DNA from: Streptomyces sp. NBRC 109706
GTDB lineage: Bacteria; Actinomycetota; Actinomycetes; Streptomycetales; Streptomycetaceae
Direction of reading: 5' to 3'
DNA length: 64,000 bases
Assembly: GCF_000974485.1 (NCBI RefSeq)
Contig: NZ_BBOM01000006.1
Coordinates: 434,001-498,000 of the forward strand
Part shown: piece after piece, positions 8,896 to 18,537 of the stretch
Layout of the letters: every line of letters starts with the position of its first letter
Position numbering within the stretch: position 1 is the stretch's first letter
Translations under genes and position numbers: made by a program
Notes under the pieces: model-generated
The model's database searches: none
What the model saw: only the letters and a program-made list of their open reading frames with translations
What the model was told of the DNA's origin: nothing

Positions 8896-11196
8896 TCACT
8901 CGTCGGAGTCCAGCCTCTCACCCCTGGGCGGGGTGCCGGTGTTGACGCCGCTGGTGTCGGCTTCGCTCTCACCCACGGGGGCGTCGTCGTCCGATGCGTC
9001 GCGCTCTCTGGCGGCGCGCTTGCGTTGGGTGTACATCCTGATGCCGGCGAGCACCACCAGGAGAAGGCCGCCGGCGATCACCATCAACACCCGGGGGGTG
9101 ATCGAGGTGACCTTGGCCTGGAAACCCATCGGCTGCCCGAACGCCTTGTTGTCCGAGGTGAAGAGTTGGGCCTCAAGGAAGGTGCGTCCGTTGGCACGGG
9201 CGGTGGTGGAGAACTTCACGGTCTGGCTGTGTCCGCCACCGACCGCGATCTCCTGGGTCTCGCCGACCTCAAGGCCCAGCCGGCGGCTGGAGGTCAGCCG
9301 CAGCTCCAGGCCCTTGACGTCCTGAACCAGGTTGTTCTCCACGGTGACCGGGATGGTGGCGCTGCGTCCGGAGAGGGTGATCGGGCTCTTCTGGATGATG
9401 CGCACCCGACCGGTGAGGTCCTCCAGGCCGTTCTGGACGGCGAAGCGGTACTCGGCGGCCTCCGACTCGTGGCCGCGCCAGGAGGTGGACATCTCGCGCC
9501 GGATCGCGTTGCCGAAGGGGGGCTCCACGCGGTCGGGGCTGGTGAGGATGACCTTGAAGTCGTCCAGGGTGCGCTGGGTCTCCCGCATCGTCTGGAACGC
9601 GCTCGTCGGCAGTTCCTGCTGCCGGAGCCGCGAGGGGTACTCCTCCTCGCTCGGCACCCGCTGGTTGGCCTCCGGGTCGGGCTGGGCGGAGGCAGCCGAG
9701 TCGAGGTCGGCGAAGGTGATCCAGTCCGCGTGCTCCTGAAGCGCGTGGAGCGCGTCCGACATCGCCTGGGCCTGGGCGCTGGTCGGCATGCGCTGCGGGG
9801 CGATCAGCAGGCTGCGCGAGGTGTCGGTCTCCTGCTGGGCGATCGAGAAGGTCCCCGCCAACAGCTGCTGGCGGGCCAGCGTCACATTGCTCGTGCGACT
9901 CATATCGGCGGTGAAGAGCGTCGACATGACGTCGTCGGCGACCAGCGCGGTGTTGCCGTCGCCGATCGGTCGGGCCGCGCTGGGGGTGTGGGGGAGGGAG
10001 TCGTCCCGGAGGCTGTCGCTCCGCGCGATCACATGGTGCGCGCCGGCCGAGGTGGCCACCGCGACGATGGACGGATCGATGGCTCCTTCCACGGGCCAGG
10101 CGTAGTCCGTGGTGGGTTGCACGTTGAGCACCGTGTCCACCGTCACCGCGGCGGTCTCGGTCGCGACGGCCAGCTGTCGCAGCGCGCCCTGGACCTCGCG
10201 CCCCTGGTGGGCCAGCGAGGCGAGATCCGGGTCGCCGAAGGGAAGCGCGACCACCTCGTCGTCGCGCACCGCCTCCCGGAGGGCGCTCAGCCAGGCCCGG
10301 GCCTCCTCCTGCCCGTCGCCGCTGACCAGCTCGTCCCCCTCGTAGACCTGGTACTCCTCGACCATGGCGTCCACCGCGGCCAGCAGATCCGCGTCGATGA
10401 CCCAGGTGACGGGAAGCTCGGCGCCTAGGGTGACCATCTGGTGGAGCCGGCCGCCGGGGGAGATCTCGTCCAGCAGGGAGCCGTCCCGGAAGGCGGGCGT
10501 CTGCTCTTCGTCCGCGCCGGTCTGGGCGGTCAGATGGATGCGGGAGACCAGCGGCCAGAGGACGGTGAGCTTGGTGTCCGTCTCCGGCAGCTCCCCGGAG
10601 TTCTGCCAGGGCAGCACGCTGCGGCCGATCCCCAGGATCTGGTCCCACTGGCGGTCCTCGGTCTGTCCGGTCAGCGTGACACCGAGTTGGTAGACGCCGT
10701 CGGCGCCCAGTGCGAGGGCGGAGACCGGGACCTCAAGGGAGAAGGTCCGGGACATGCCCGGCTCGATCCGCCCAATGTCCTGGCCATGGCTGAGCACTAT
10801 GGCGCCATCGCTCTCGCGGGAGAACTCGGTACGGGCCATCGCCTGGTCGATGGCGTTCCGGCTCTCCAGCGGAACGCCCTGGCGGGCCGCGACCGAGCTG
10901 TCGAGGATCGCGGTCGCGCCCTCGTTGGTGACGGTGCCCCGCAGCGAGACCGTGTCGTCGGCCTCCGGCACCATGGGTGTCTGCTCCGTGATGGACACCG
11001 TGGCGGTAAGGGACTCCGTGCCGACCTCGGGCGTGGGCGCCGCTGCCCCGGCGGTCGCCGGGAAGAGACCGTTGAGCAGTACGGTGGCCAGCATGGCGGC
11101 CAGTAGCGCGGCGAGGCGCCGGCCACGGCCCGGGCATGGGCCGGGACGCCGATCCGTACCGCCGCAGGACGACGTAGTCCCCGTCACCTCTGCCAC
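8896..11196 (-). CDS. Secreted or membrane-anchored DUF6049-type protein
   Basis: The 766-residue protein has an Arg-rich N-terminus and a signal-like hydrophobic segment (about 28-52, ending in ATAGAAA). A large extracytoplasmic region with Ig-like features follows, then a single C-terminal membrane helix (VLMVIAGGLLLVVLAGIRMY) and a short charged tail. It therefore probably sits on the outer face of the membrane. Its fixed position upstream of murJ in actinomycetes matches the DUF6049 family, whose function is unknown to me. It heads the murJ-pseudokinase block and diverges from the CCA-adding enzyme gene. Confidence 0.8.
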   Translation of the reverse strand: MAEVTGTTSSCGGTDRRPGPCPGRGRRLAALLAAMLATVLLNGLFPATAGAAAPTPEVGTESLTATVSITEQTPMVPEADDTVSLRGTVTNEGATAILDSSVAARQGVPLESRNAIDQAMARTEFSRESDGAIVLSHGQDIGRIEPGMSRTFSLEVPVSALALGADGVYQLGVTLTGQTEDRQWDQILGIGRSVLPWQNSGELPETDTKLTVLWPLVSRIHLTAQTGADEEQTPAFRDGSLLDEISPGGRLHQMVTLGAELPVTWVIDADLLAAVDAMVEEYQVYEGDELVSGDGQEEARAWLSALREAVRDDEVVALPFGDPDLASLAHQGREVQGALRQLAVATETAAVTVDTVLNVQPTTDYAWPVEGAIDPSIVAVATSAGAHHVIARSDSLRDDSLPHTPSAARPIGDGNTALVADDVMSTLFTADMSRTSNVTLARQQLLAGTFSIAQQETDTSRSLLIAPQRMPTSAQAQAMSDALHALQEHADWITFADLDSAASAQPDPEANQRVPSEEEYPSRLRQQELPTSAFQTMRETQRTLDDFKVILTSPDRVEPPFGNAIRREMSTSWRGHESEAAEYRFAVQNGLEDLTGRVRIIQKSPITLSGRSATIPVTVENNLVQDVKGLELRLTSSRRLGLEVGETQEIAVGGGHSQTVKFSTTARANGRTFLEAQLFTSDNKAFGQPMGFQAKVTSITPRVLMVIAGGLLLVVLAGIRMYTQRKRAARERDASDDDAPVGESEADTSGVNTGTPPRGERLDSDE

Positions 11197-11342
11197 GCGT
11201 CAGCCCCGTTCCTCGTCGTGCCCGACCCTCAACGCGCCTTTATGGTAACGATGATCGACGTGCGCGAACGCCAGGGATCAAGGGCTGGGTAGGGCCCCCG
11301 GCCACGGTGCGGCCCCGGCCGGGACACGTACCCTGTGCTGTT

Positions 11343-12839
11343 GTGCCGAACGACAGGAAAGACACCAACGTCCGCCACGCCGCGCCCGAACTGAGCCAGG
11401 TGCAGCGGCGCGCAGTGGGCGAGCTGCTGAGGGTCTCCCCCATCGCCGACGATCTCGCCACCCGCTTCGCGCGGGCCGGGTTCACCCTGGCGCTCGTGGG
11501 GGGCTCGGTGCGAGACGCGCTCCTCGGGCGGCTCGGCAACGATCTCGACTTCACCACGGACGCGCGCCCCCAGGATGTGCTGCGACTGGTACGTCCCTGG
11601 GCCGATGCCGTCTGGGAGGTCGGCATCGCTTTTGGGACCGTGGGATGTCGCAAGAGTGCCCCGGCCGAGGACGGGGCGGGCGATCGTCGCGACTACCAGT
11701 TGGAGATCACCACCTACCGTTCCGAGGCATACGACCGGGACTCCCGCAAACCCGAGGTCGTCTACGGCGATTCCCTGGAAGAGGATCTGCGGCGTCGGGA
11801 CTTCACGGTCAACGCCATGGCCGTCGCCCTGCCGCGCAAGGAGTTCATCGATCCGCACCACGGCCTCTCGGACCTGGCGGAGCGGGTGCTCCGCACGCCC
11901 GGCACCCCGGAGGAGTCCTTCTCCGACGATCCGTTGCGGATGCTGCGCGCGGCCCGGTTCGCCGCGCAACTGGACTTCACGGTCGCGGAGCCGGTGCGAG
12001 CGGCGATGAAGGAGATGGCCGACCGGATCGACATCGTCTCGGCCGAGCGGGTGCGCGACGAGCTCAGCAAGCTGCTTGTCGCCTCGCAGCCGCGGAAGGG
12101 CATCACGCTGCTCGTCGAGACGGGCCTGGCCGACCGGATCCTCCCCGAGGTGCCCGCGCTGCGTCTGGAACGGGACGAGCACCATCGGCACAAGGATGTC
12201 TATGAGCACAGCCTGACCGTCCTGGAGCAGGCCATCGACCTGGAGGAGGATGGCCCCGACCTGGTGTTGCGGCTGGCCGCGCTCCTGCATGACATCGGCA
12301 AGCCCAAGACGCGGCGCTTCGAGACGGATGGCCGGGTCTCCTTCCATCATCACGAGATCGTCGGCGCCAAACAGACCAAGCAGCGCTTGACCCGGCTCAA
12401 GTACCCCAACGAGCTGATCAAGGATGTCTCCCGACTGGTGGAGCTCCATCTCCGCTTCCATGGCTATGGAACGGGCGAGTGGACGGACTCCGCGGTGCGG
12501 CGCTATGTGCGGGACGCGGGGCCCCTGCTGAGCCGGCTCCACAAGCTGACCCGTTCCGACTGCACCACCCGGAACAAGCGGAAGGCGCAGGCGCTCTCCC
12601 GGGCCTACGACAGCCTGGAGGACCGCATCGAGCGGCTCAAGGAGCAGGAGGAACTCGATGCCATTCGGCCCGATCTCAACGGCAACGACGTGATGGAGAT
12701 CCTTGGTATCGGCCCCGGCCCCGAGGTGGGGCGCGCCTACCGCTTCCTGTTGGAGATGCGGTTGGAGAGGGGCCCGCTGGAGCGTGAGGAGGCCGTTTCG
12801 GCCCTCAAGGACTGGTGGGCCGGCCAAGCCTCGGAGTAA
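11343..12839 (+). CDS. pcnA: CCA tRNA nucleotidyltransferase
   Basis: This enzyme adds or repairs the 3' CCA end of tRNAs. The nucleotidyltransferase head has GGSVRD (about 53-58) and the metal-binding DLD (about 67-69). An HD-type region (LLAALLHDIGKP) follows, then the C-terminal tRNA-binding helices. The preferred start is GTG at 11343, because TACCCT, a good -10 hexamer, ends 8 bp upstream with no Shine-Dalgarno, as for a leaderless mRNA. A GTG at 11307 would add 12 residues. The gene is conserved next to murJ in Streptomyces. Confidence 0.93.
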   Translation: MPNDRKDTNVRHAAPELSQVQRRAVGELLRVSPIADDLATRFARAGFTLALVGGSVRDALLGRLGNDLDFTTDARPQDVLRLVRPWADAVWEVGIAFGTVGCRKSAPAEDGAGDRRDYQLEITTYRSEAYDRDSRKPEVVYGDSLEEDLRRRDFTVNAMAVALPRKEFIDPHHGLSDLAERVLRTPGTPEESFSDDPLRMLRAARFAAQLDFTVAEPVRAAMKEMADRIDIVSAERVRDELSKLLVASQPRKGITLLVETGLADRILPEVPALRLERDEHHRHKDVYEHSLTVLEQAIDLEEDGPDLVLRLAALLHDIGKPKTRRFETDGRVSFHHHEIVGAKQTKQRLTRLKYPNELIKDVSRLVELHLRFHGYGTGEWTDSAVRRYVRDAGPLLSRLHKLTRSDCTTRNKRKAQALSRAYDSLEDRIERLKEQEELDAIRPDLNGNDVMEILGIGPGPEVGRAYRFLLEMRLERGPLEREEAVSALKDWWAGQASE

Positions 12840-12893
12840 CAGGCCGACCCCGTCGTCTCGGCATCGCCTGTCCCGCCCCGATCAGCTCCTGGC

Positions 12894-14219
12894 TCAGCCG
12901 ATCCGTTCCACTGTTTCACGTGAAACAGTGGAACGGCGGAGCCGGTGGATCACTGCCGCGGTGAGTGCGTAGAGAGCGGACACCAGGCAGAGCAGGGCGG
13001 GGGAACGTCCATCGGCCGGCAGTATCAGGGCCGCCACTCCGGCGGCGCCGACGAAGGCGATGTTGTAGAGCATGTCGTAGAGCGAGAAGACGCGTCCGCG
13101 GAACGCGTCGGCGACGGATGACTGCACCACCGTGTCCGTGACGATCTTGGCGCTCTGGGAGACCAGCCCCAACACAAACGCGGCGATCAGCATCGGCACC
13201 GGTCGGAACGAGAGCCCCAACGCCGGCACCAGGATCGCGGCCGCAAGCGCGCACCGGATATACCAGCCCAGCCGGCCGACCCGGGCCACCAGCCAGGGGG
13301 TTACCAGGGCCGCGACGAAGAAGCCCGCTCCCGAGACGCCCACCGCGATGCCCAGGAGGGCGACTCCTTCGTCGCCGCCCTCGTCCCAGGCATAGCGGCA
13401 GAGCATCAACACGGTGACCAGCAGGGCGCCATAGCAGAACCGCATCAGCCCCACGCCCGCAAGGGTCCATGCGGCGGGCGGTCGTTCCCTCAGATGTCGC
13501 AGCCCGGCGACCAGACCTCGGCTGGTGGCGATGATGGCGCTGCGGAGGCTCGGTGGAGCGACGGCCTGATCCGGGCCGAGTTGGTCCCGTCCCAGCCGCA
13601 GTGCGGACAGTCCGGCGAGGAGGTAGATGCCCGCCGCCAGCAGCAGGGCCAGGGAGTCCTGAACTCCCTGGGAACGTGCGAGCAGTTGCACCGCGAGTGC
13701 GCCTCCTCCGCCGGCCGTCGCGGCCAGCGTTCCCGCCGTGGGCGAGAGCGAGTTGGCGATCACCAGTTGCTCGCGTTCCACCACACGTGGCAGCGCGGCC
13801 GAGAGGCCGGCGAGCACAAAGCGGTTCACCGCCGTGACCATCAGCGCCGCGAGATAGAAGAGCCAGTCCGGGGCGCCACCCAGGATCAGGGAGCAGGTGG
13901 CGATGACCAGCGCACAGCGCAGCAGATTGCCGTGGAAGAGGACCTGGCGTCGGCGCCATCGGTCGAGCAGTACCCCGGCGAAGGGGCCCAGCAGGGAGTA
14001 GGGGAGCAGCAGCACCGCCATGGCCGCCGCGATATCGCCGGGGGTCGTCTCCTGCTCCGGGGCGAACACCACATAGGTGGCCAGTCCCACCTGGAAGACG
14101 CCATCGGCAAACTGGGAGAGCAGCCGCACGGTCAGCAACCGCTTGAAGCCGGCGCCACGCAGGAGGACGCGCAGGCCGCCGATGACCGAGGGGGTCCCAT
14201 GCTGTCTTTCAGGTTTCAC
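12894..14219 (-). CDS. MFS transporter
   Basis: The protein has about 12 membrane helices and starts VKPERQHGTPSVIGGLRVL. It resembles MFS permeases of unknown substrate, including a cytoplasmic-loop motif (GPFAGVLLDRWRRRQ) after helix 2. The chosen GTG (14219-14217) lies inside a parS site and overlaps the 3' end of the upstream glycosyltransferase gene, so translation is probably coupled; no good ribosome-binding site is seen. Its C-terminal codons (TVSRETV) run through another parS. The 3' end faces pcnA. Substrate cannot be told from sequence. Confidence 0.85.
   Translation of the reverse strand: MKPERQHGTPSVIGGLRVLLRGAGFKRLLTVRLLSQFADGVFQVGLATYVVFAPEQETTPGDIAAAMAVLLLPYSLLGPFAGVLLDRWRRRQVLFHGNLLRCALVIATCSLILGGAPDWLFYLAALMVTAVNRFVLAGLSAALPRVVEREQLVIANSLSPTAGTLAATAGGGGALAVQLLARSQGVQDSLALLLAAGIYLLAGLSALRLGRDQLGPDQAVAPPSLRSAIIATSRGLVAGLRHLRERPPAAWTLAGVGLMRFCYGALLVTVLMLCRYAWDEGGDEGVALLGIAVGVSGAGFFVAALVTPWLVARVGRLGWYIRCALAAAILVPALGLSFRPVPMLIAAFVLGLVSQSAKIVTDTVVQSSVADAFRGRVFSLYDMLYNIAFVGAAGVAALILPADGRSPALLCLVSALYALTAAVIHRLRRSTVSRETVERIG
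12903..12936. repeat. parS: 34-bp perfect palindrome centred on parS
   Basis: Arms of 17 bp (12903-12919 and 12920-12936) are perfect reverse complements. The centre, 12913-12926, is exactly GTTTCACGTGAAAC. It lies in the last codons of the MFS gene and 63 bp past the pcnA stop, so it could also terminate pcnA transcription. Confidence 0.92.
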
Positions 14220-15747
14220 GTGAAACGTCGTCCGAGCTGTCGGCCGGCCAGGGCTGCTCAGGCCGGAAAGCGGTGGGGTGAGGTGCCGGGGACGCCGGTG
14301 GTTTGGCGCCCCAGGCGACATAGGCGGATGGCGTGCTGACGGGCGCCTCCCGGCGCCTGCGGAGGCTGAAGGCATCGGGGGCGCCGTCGAGAACGCCGCC
14401 GCCGGGGTCGTCGGAGCCATCTCGTCGGACGATGTCGTACTCGGGGCGCAGCACGTCCCGGGCGACCAGGACGCAGAGGTAGACCGTTCCCAACAGATGG
14501 ACCACGATGGCGAACTGGTAGCCGCCGACGGAGAGCCCATGATGCTCTTCGCCATGGCGGTAGAGGAGATACATCCAGATGCCGAAGAAGTAGAACACCT
14601 CGCATGCCTGCCAGATCAGGAAGTCGCGCCATCGGGGCCGCGCCAGCACCGCCAGCGGGATGAGCCAGAGCACATACTGCGGCGAGTAGACCTTGTTGGT
14701 GAGGATGAACAACGCCACGACGAGGAAGGCGAGTTGCGCCAGGCGCGGCCGCCGGGGCGCGGCCAGGGCCAGCGCGGCGATGCCGGCGCAGCCGAGCACC
14801 ATCATCACGATCGCGTAGTCGTTGACCGACTCCAGGCCGGTATCGCTTCGTTGGGCGATGATCAGCCAGAGAGAACCGACGTCGACCGAGCGCTCCTGGC
14901 TGAAGGTGTAGAACTTCGACCAGCCCTCGAAGGCGGGCAGCATCACCGGCAGGTTGACCGCCGACCAGGATGTGGCGGCCGCCGCCGTGGCGGCGCCGAA
15001 GGCGCGCCAGCGTCCCGCCCGCCAGCAGAGCAGTAGCAGGGGGCCTAGCAGGAGCACGGGATAGAGCTTGGCCGCCGTCGCCAGGCCGATCAGCACGCCC
15101 GCCAGCGCCGGCCGGGAGCGGGACCACATCAGCAGGGCGGCACAGGTGAGGGCACCCGCCAACAGGTCCCAGTTGATGGTGGCGTTCAACGCGAGGGCCG
15201 GGGCAAGGGCCACCAACAGACCGTCCCAGGGCCGGTTGCGGTGGATACGGGACACGCAGAGGGCGATCACCAGGGCGCAGACCAGCAGCAGACCGGCGTT
15301 GACCAACCAGTAGATCCGCGCCTCGAACTGGGCGCCGCCATTGGGCGTCAGCCAGGAAGCGGCCTGCATGAAGAGTCCGGTGAGCACCGGGTACTCCAGG
15401 TACTCCATGCCGTCCGAGAGGGCGTCGGGGATCCTCTCGTAGTAGGGGATCACCCCGTCCGCGAAGCCACGCGAGCCGTACAGATGCGGAATGTCCGAAT
15501 AACAGGCGTGGCTGTACTGGGTGGTGGCGCCGAAGAACCAACCCTCCTCATAGCAGGGCGCCTTCTGGGCCATCCCCAGGGTGAACATCCCGATCAGCAC
15601 CAGGGCGACAACTCGGAGCGGGTTGCGACTGCCGCCGGTCGACACCGCCCGGCGGCCCATGGGGCCACCGATCAGTTCGCTGCCGGCGGCGGCCACCTCG
15701 TCCTGAGCGGTGGGGTGTACGACCGCTCGCTGGTTGGGATGCGCCAT
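14209..15747 (-). CDS. GT87-type polyprenol-phosphate-dependent glycosyltransferase
   Basis: The polytopic membrane protein of 512 residues resembles the DUF2029/GT87 family, integral enzymes that use polyprenyl-phosphate-linked sugars for cell-envelope glycans in actinobacteria. It has about 10-12 hydrophobic helices, an acidic extracytoplasmic loop after helix 1 (HACYSDIPHLYG) and KLYPVLLLGPLLLL in a mid-protein helix. The ATG at 15747 (MAHPNQ) is chosen over one 18 bp upstream because it fits the usual family N-terminus. The 3' end overlaps the MFS start through a parS site. The exact sugar is unknown. Confidence 0.8.
   Translation of the reverse strand: MAHPNQRAVVHPTAQDEVAAAGSELIGGPMGRRAVSTGGSRNPLRVVALVLIGMFTLGMAQKAPCYEEGWFFGATTQYSHACYSDIPHLYGSRGFADGVIPYYERIPDALSDGMEYLEYPVLTGLFMQAASWLTPNGGAQFEARIYWLVNAGLLLVCALVIALCVSRIHRNRPWDGLLVALAPALALNATINWDLLAGALTCAALLMWSRSRPALAGVLIGLATAAKLYPVLLLGPLLLLCWRAGRWRAFGAATAAAATSWSAVNLPVMLPAFEGWSKFYTFSQERSVDVGSLWLIIAQRSDTGLESVNDYAIVMMVLGCAGIAALALAAPRRPRLAQLAFLVVALFILTNKVYSPQYVLWLIPLAVLARPRWRDFLIWQACEVFYFFGIWMYLLYRHGEEHHGLSVGGYQFAIVVHLLGTVYLCVLVARDVLRPEYDIVRRDGSDDPGGGVLDGAPDAFSLRRRREAPVSTPSAYVAWGAKPPASPAPHPTAFRPEQPWPADSSDDVSRET
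14213..14226. other. parS: parS site at a stop/start junction
   Basis: This exact GTTTCACGTGAAAC is read on the minus strand as V-S-R-E-T at the C-terminus of the glycosyltransferase, whose TGA is 14211-14209. In another frame it contains the GTG start of the MFS gene (14219-14217). Confidence 0.93.
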
Positions 15748-15761
15748 GGGCCCATCCTGCC

Positions 15762-15798
15762 GCAAGGGCCCACCCCCCGCCGGGGGGTGGGCCCTTGC
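15762..15798 (-). terminator. Strong hairpin terminator after the penicillin-binding protein gene
   Basis: Arms 15762-15779 and 15781-15798 are perfect 18-bp reverse complements around a single base. The hairpin lies 18 bp past the stop of the minus-strand PBP gene and just upstream of the glycosyltransferase start, so it should separate the two transcripts. Confidence 0.85.
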
Positions 15799-15816
15799 CT
15801 GGCTCTGTTTCTGTCG

Positions 15817-18537
15817 CTAACCGAAGGTGCTGAAGATCGTCGACGAGTCTCCGTCGTTGTTCCCGCCGTCCGGTCCTTCGTTGTTGCCCGATGGATCCCC
15901 GGTGTTGTCACCCTCACCCGGGCCTTCGGATCCCCCTGGATCCCCGGAACCGCCGGGACTGCCTTCGGGCCCTGTGGTGTCGCCGCAGGTCCAGTCCCAG
16001 TCCTCACACGGCTCGGTGGGATCGGGGTCCGGCTCCTCCTCGGTCGGCGGGTCCGAGGGCTCCGGCTCCTCGCTCTCCTCCGGTTCCTCGGGCTCCTCGG
16101 GCTCCTCCGTGGGATCGGGCGTCTCCTCCGGCACCGGCGGCGGGCTGGTGGCGCCGCCGCCCCAGACGATCTCGCCGATGTCCGGGGGCTCCGGGAAGGC
16201 GGTCTTGTCGTGGCCGGCGGTGGCCTCCTGCATAAAGCCGATCCAGACCTCAAGCGGGAGGGAGGAACCGTTGATCCGCTCCTTGCCGGCCGTGCCCCAC
16301 ATGGAGAGGAAGCCGGTCTCCTCGTCCTCCGCGAGGTCGTCCGGATCGGACGGATAGCGCCACATGCCGACGGAGGTGGAGAGATGCGGTGTGTAGCCGA
16401 CGAACCAGGCGGAGAGGTTCTGGTCCGTGGTGCCGGTCTTGCCCGCGACCGGCCGGCCCAGCACCTGGGCGTCATGGCCACTGCCCTGTTCGCTCTCCAC
16501 CACGCTGGCCAGCACGTCGGTGACATTGTCCGCGATGGCCGGCTCAAAGGCCTGCTCGACCTCCGACTCGTGCTCGTAGAGCACGCCCTCGGAGCTTTCG
16601 ACCAGGGTGACCGAGTAGGGCTCGGCCCGCTTGCCGCTGGCGGCGAAGGTGCCGTAGGCGGTGGCCATCCGGATCGGCCCCGGCGTGGAGACGCCCAGGG
16701 CGAAGGACGGCACCGAATCGTTGGCTGGGCCGAGGCTGCTCTCCAACAGACCGGCGTCCATGGCGGCCTGGGCCACCACATCGGGGCCGACATCGATGCC
16801 CAGCTGGACGAACGGCGAGTTGGCCGAGACCTCCATGGCCTCCCGCAGGGTCAGCTCACCCTGGGACTGCCCCTCGAAGTTGGCCTGCTCCCAGGTGACG
16901 TCCTCGCCGGTCTCCTCGTCCTCGACCAGCAGCGGCTCCCCGTCGTACCTCATGATCTGGAGCCCGTCCTCGCTGAGGTACGTGCTCTCGGGGGAGAGCT
17001 GGGTGCGGTCCTCGCGGGACTGGGTCGGGCCCTTCTCCGGATCGCGGACGCCATCGCGCATCGCGGCGGCCAGCACAAAGGGCTTGAACGTCGAACCGAC
17101 CTGTGCGTTGGGGGAGTCCGCGTTGTTCGCGTAGTGCTCGGGGATGCCCGCGCCGCCGTAGATGGCCACGATCGCGCCGTCGCCCGGCACGATGGAGGCC
17201 GCGCCGAACTGCACATGGCGGTCCTCCGGGCGGGCCTCAGGATCGATGTGCTCCTCCCGCACCGCGTCGACGGACGCCTCCATCTGATTCATCAGGTTCT
17301 CGTCGAACGTGGTGTGGATCTGCAGGCCGCCCGTGGACAGCTGCTGCTCGCTGATGCCGTTGGCCATCAGGTAGTTGTCGACCAGATTGGTCAGATAGCC
17401 GATCTGGCCTTCCTTCTCCATGGCCGGCGTCGGCTCGTTGATGTCGGGGAACCCCTCAAGCCGAATCTCGTCGTACTCGGCCTGGGAGAGGTTGCCCACC
17501 TCAAGGCGGCGGTCCAGCACATACTGCCAACGTCCCTGGGCGCGCTCCAGGTTGCCCGGGTCGACCTCGCCGGTGGGGCCGTAGGGGTCGTAGAGCCCGG
17601 GACCCTTGAGCAGGTTGGTGAGGAAGGCGCACTGGCTGGGGTTGAGATCCTCGGCGTCCACGGCGAAGTACGCCTGGGCGGCGGCCTGGATGCCGTGTGC
17701 GCCCCGTCCGTAGTAGGAGGTGTTGAGGTAACCCTCCAGGATGTCCTTCTTGGAGACCTCGGCGCTGACCTTGATCGAGAGCAGCAGCTCACGCGCCTTG
17801 CGCTCGATGGTCTGGTCCGAGGTGAGGTACATGTTCTTCACGAACTGCTGGGTGATGGTAGAGCCGGACTGGACCTCACCGCCCCTGGCCATGTTGAGCA
17901 CGGCCCGGCCGATGCCCATCGGGTCGATGCCCGAGTCCTCCCAGAAGGTGGAGTTCTCCGCGGCGACCACGGAGTCCCGCATGGCCTCCGGGATCTGCTC
18001 GAAGGCGATGTTCTGCCGGTTCACCTCGCCGCCGGAGACCACCATCCGGGACCCGTCGGCCCAGTAGTAGACGTTGCTCTGCTGCTTGGCGATGGCGTTG
18101 GCGTTGGGCACCTCGGTCAACCAGTAGGCGATGCCCACCAGGCCGATCAGCAGCGCGAAGAACGTCAGCGCCGAGCCCGTGACCTGTTTCCAGGAGGGGA
18201 GCCAGCGGCGCACGCCGTGTTTGTTGGCGCGTGGATAGTCGATCAGACGTTTCTTCTTGTTGGTGGTCTCCGCGCGGCGCCGGCGGCCTCCGCCGGTGGC
18301 GCCGTCGGATGCGCCCTCGGAGGCGCTGGCCGCCCGCCGCCTGCCGCCGCCGCGCTGTGCCGCGCGACGGGCCTCCGCCCTGCTGCCATACGGTCGTTGC
18401 GAGGGCAGCTCCGCGGTGCCGCCGGGGGGCGTCTCGGGAGCCTTGGGGGGAGCGGGCGTTGGTTCAGCGCGGCGCCCGGAAGGCGACGCGGCGCGGCGAC
18501 CGCGAGACTGCGGAGGCTTGCGACGGTGCTCGCTCAT
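15817..18537 (-). CDS. Bifunctional class A penicillin-binding protein
   Basis: The protein polymerises lipid II glycan strands and cross-links them. The 906-residue product has a basic, disordered cytoplasmic N-terminus (1-115) and one membrane anchor (about 120-142). The GT51 domain contains AAENSTFWEDSGID and TITQQFVKN. The transpeptidase domain contains STFK, SAN and KTG motifs (GSTFKPF, VSANSPF, AGKTGTTDQ). The tail (about 765-906) is a long Pro/Glu-then-Gly-rich low-complexity region. The ATG lies behind AGGAGTAGCTGTCCC, a clear ribosome-binding site. It is one of several class A PBPs expected in Streptomyces. Confidence 0.95.
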   Translation of the reverse strand: MSEHRRKPPQSRGRRAASPSGRRAEPTPAPPKAPETPPGGTAELPSQRPYGSRAEARRAAQRGGGRRRAASASEGASDGATGGGRRRRAETTNKKKRLIDYPRANKHGVRRWLPSWKQVTGSALTFFALLIGLVGIAYWLTEVPNANAIAKQQSNVYYWADGSRMVVSGGEVNRQNIAFEQIPEAMRDSVVAAENSTFWEDSGIDPMGIGRAVLNMARGGEVQSGSTITQQFVKNMYLTSDQTIERKARELLLSIKVSAEVSKKDILEGYLNTSYYGRGAHGIQAAAQAYFAVDAEDLNPSQCAFLTNLLKGPGLYDPYGPTGEVDPGNLERAQGRWQYVLDRRLEVGNLSQAEYDEIRLEGFPDINEPTPAMEKEGQIGYLTNLVDNYLMANGISEQQLSTGGLQIHTTFDENLMNQMEASVDAVREEHIDPEARPEDRHVQFGAASIVPGDGAIVAIYGGAGIPEHYANNADSPNAQVGSTFKPFVLAAAMRDGVRDPEKGPTQSREDRTQLSPESTYLSEDGLQIMRYDGEPLLVEDEETGEDVTWEQANFEGQSQGELTLREAMEVSANSPFVQLGIDVGPDVVAQAAMDAGLLESSLGPANDSVPSFALGVSTPGPIRMATAYGTFAASGKRAEPYSVTLVESSEGVLYEHESEVEQAFEPAIADNVTDVLASVVESEQGSGHDAQVLGRPVAGKTGTTDQNLSAWFVGYTPHLSTSVGMWRYPSDPDDLAEDEETGFLSMWGTAGKERINGSSLPLEVWIGFMQEATAGHDKTAFPEPPDIGEIVWGGGATSPPPVPEETPDPTEEPEEPEEPEESEEPEPSDPPTEEEPDPDPTEPCEDWDWTCGDTTGPEGSPGGSGDPGGSEGPGEGDNTGDPSGNNEGPDGGNNDGDSSTIFSTFG

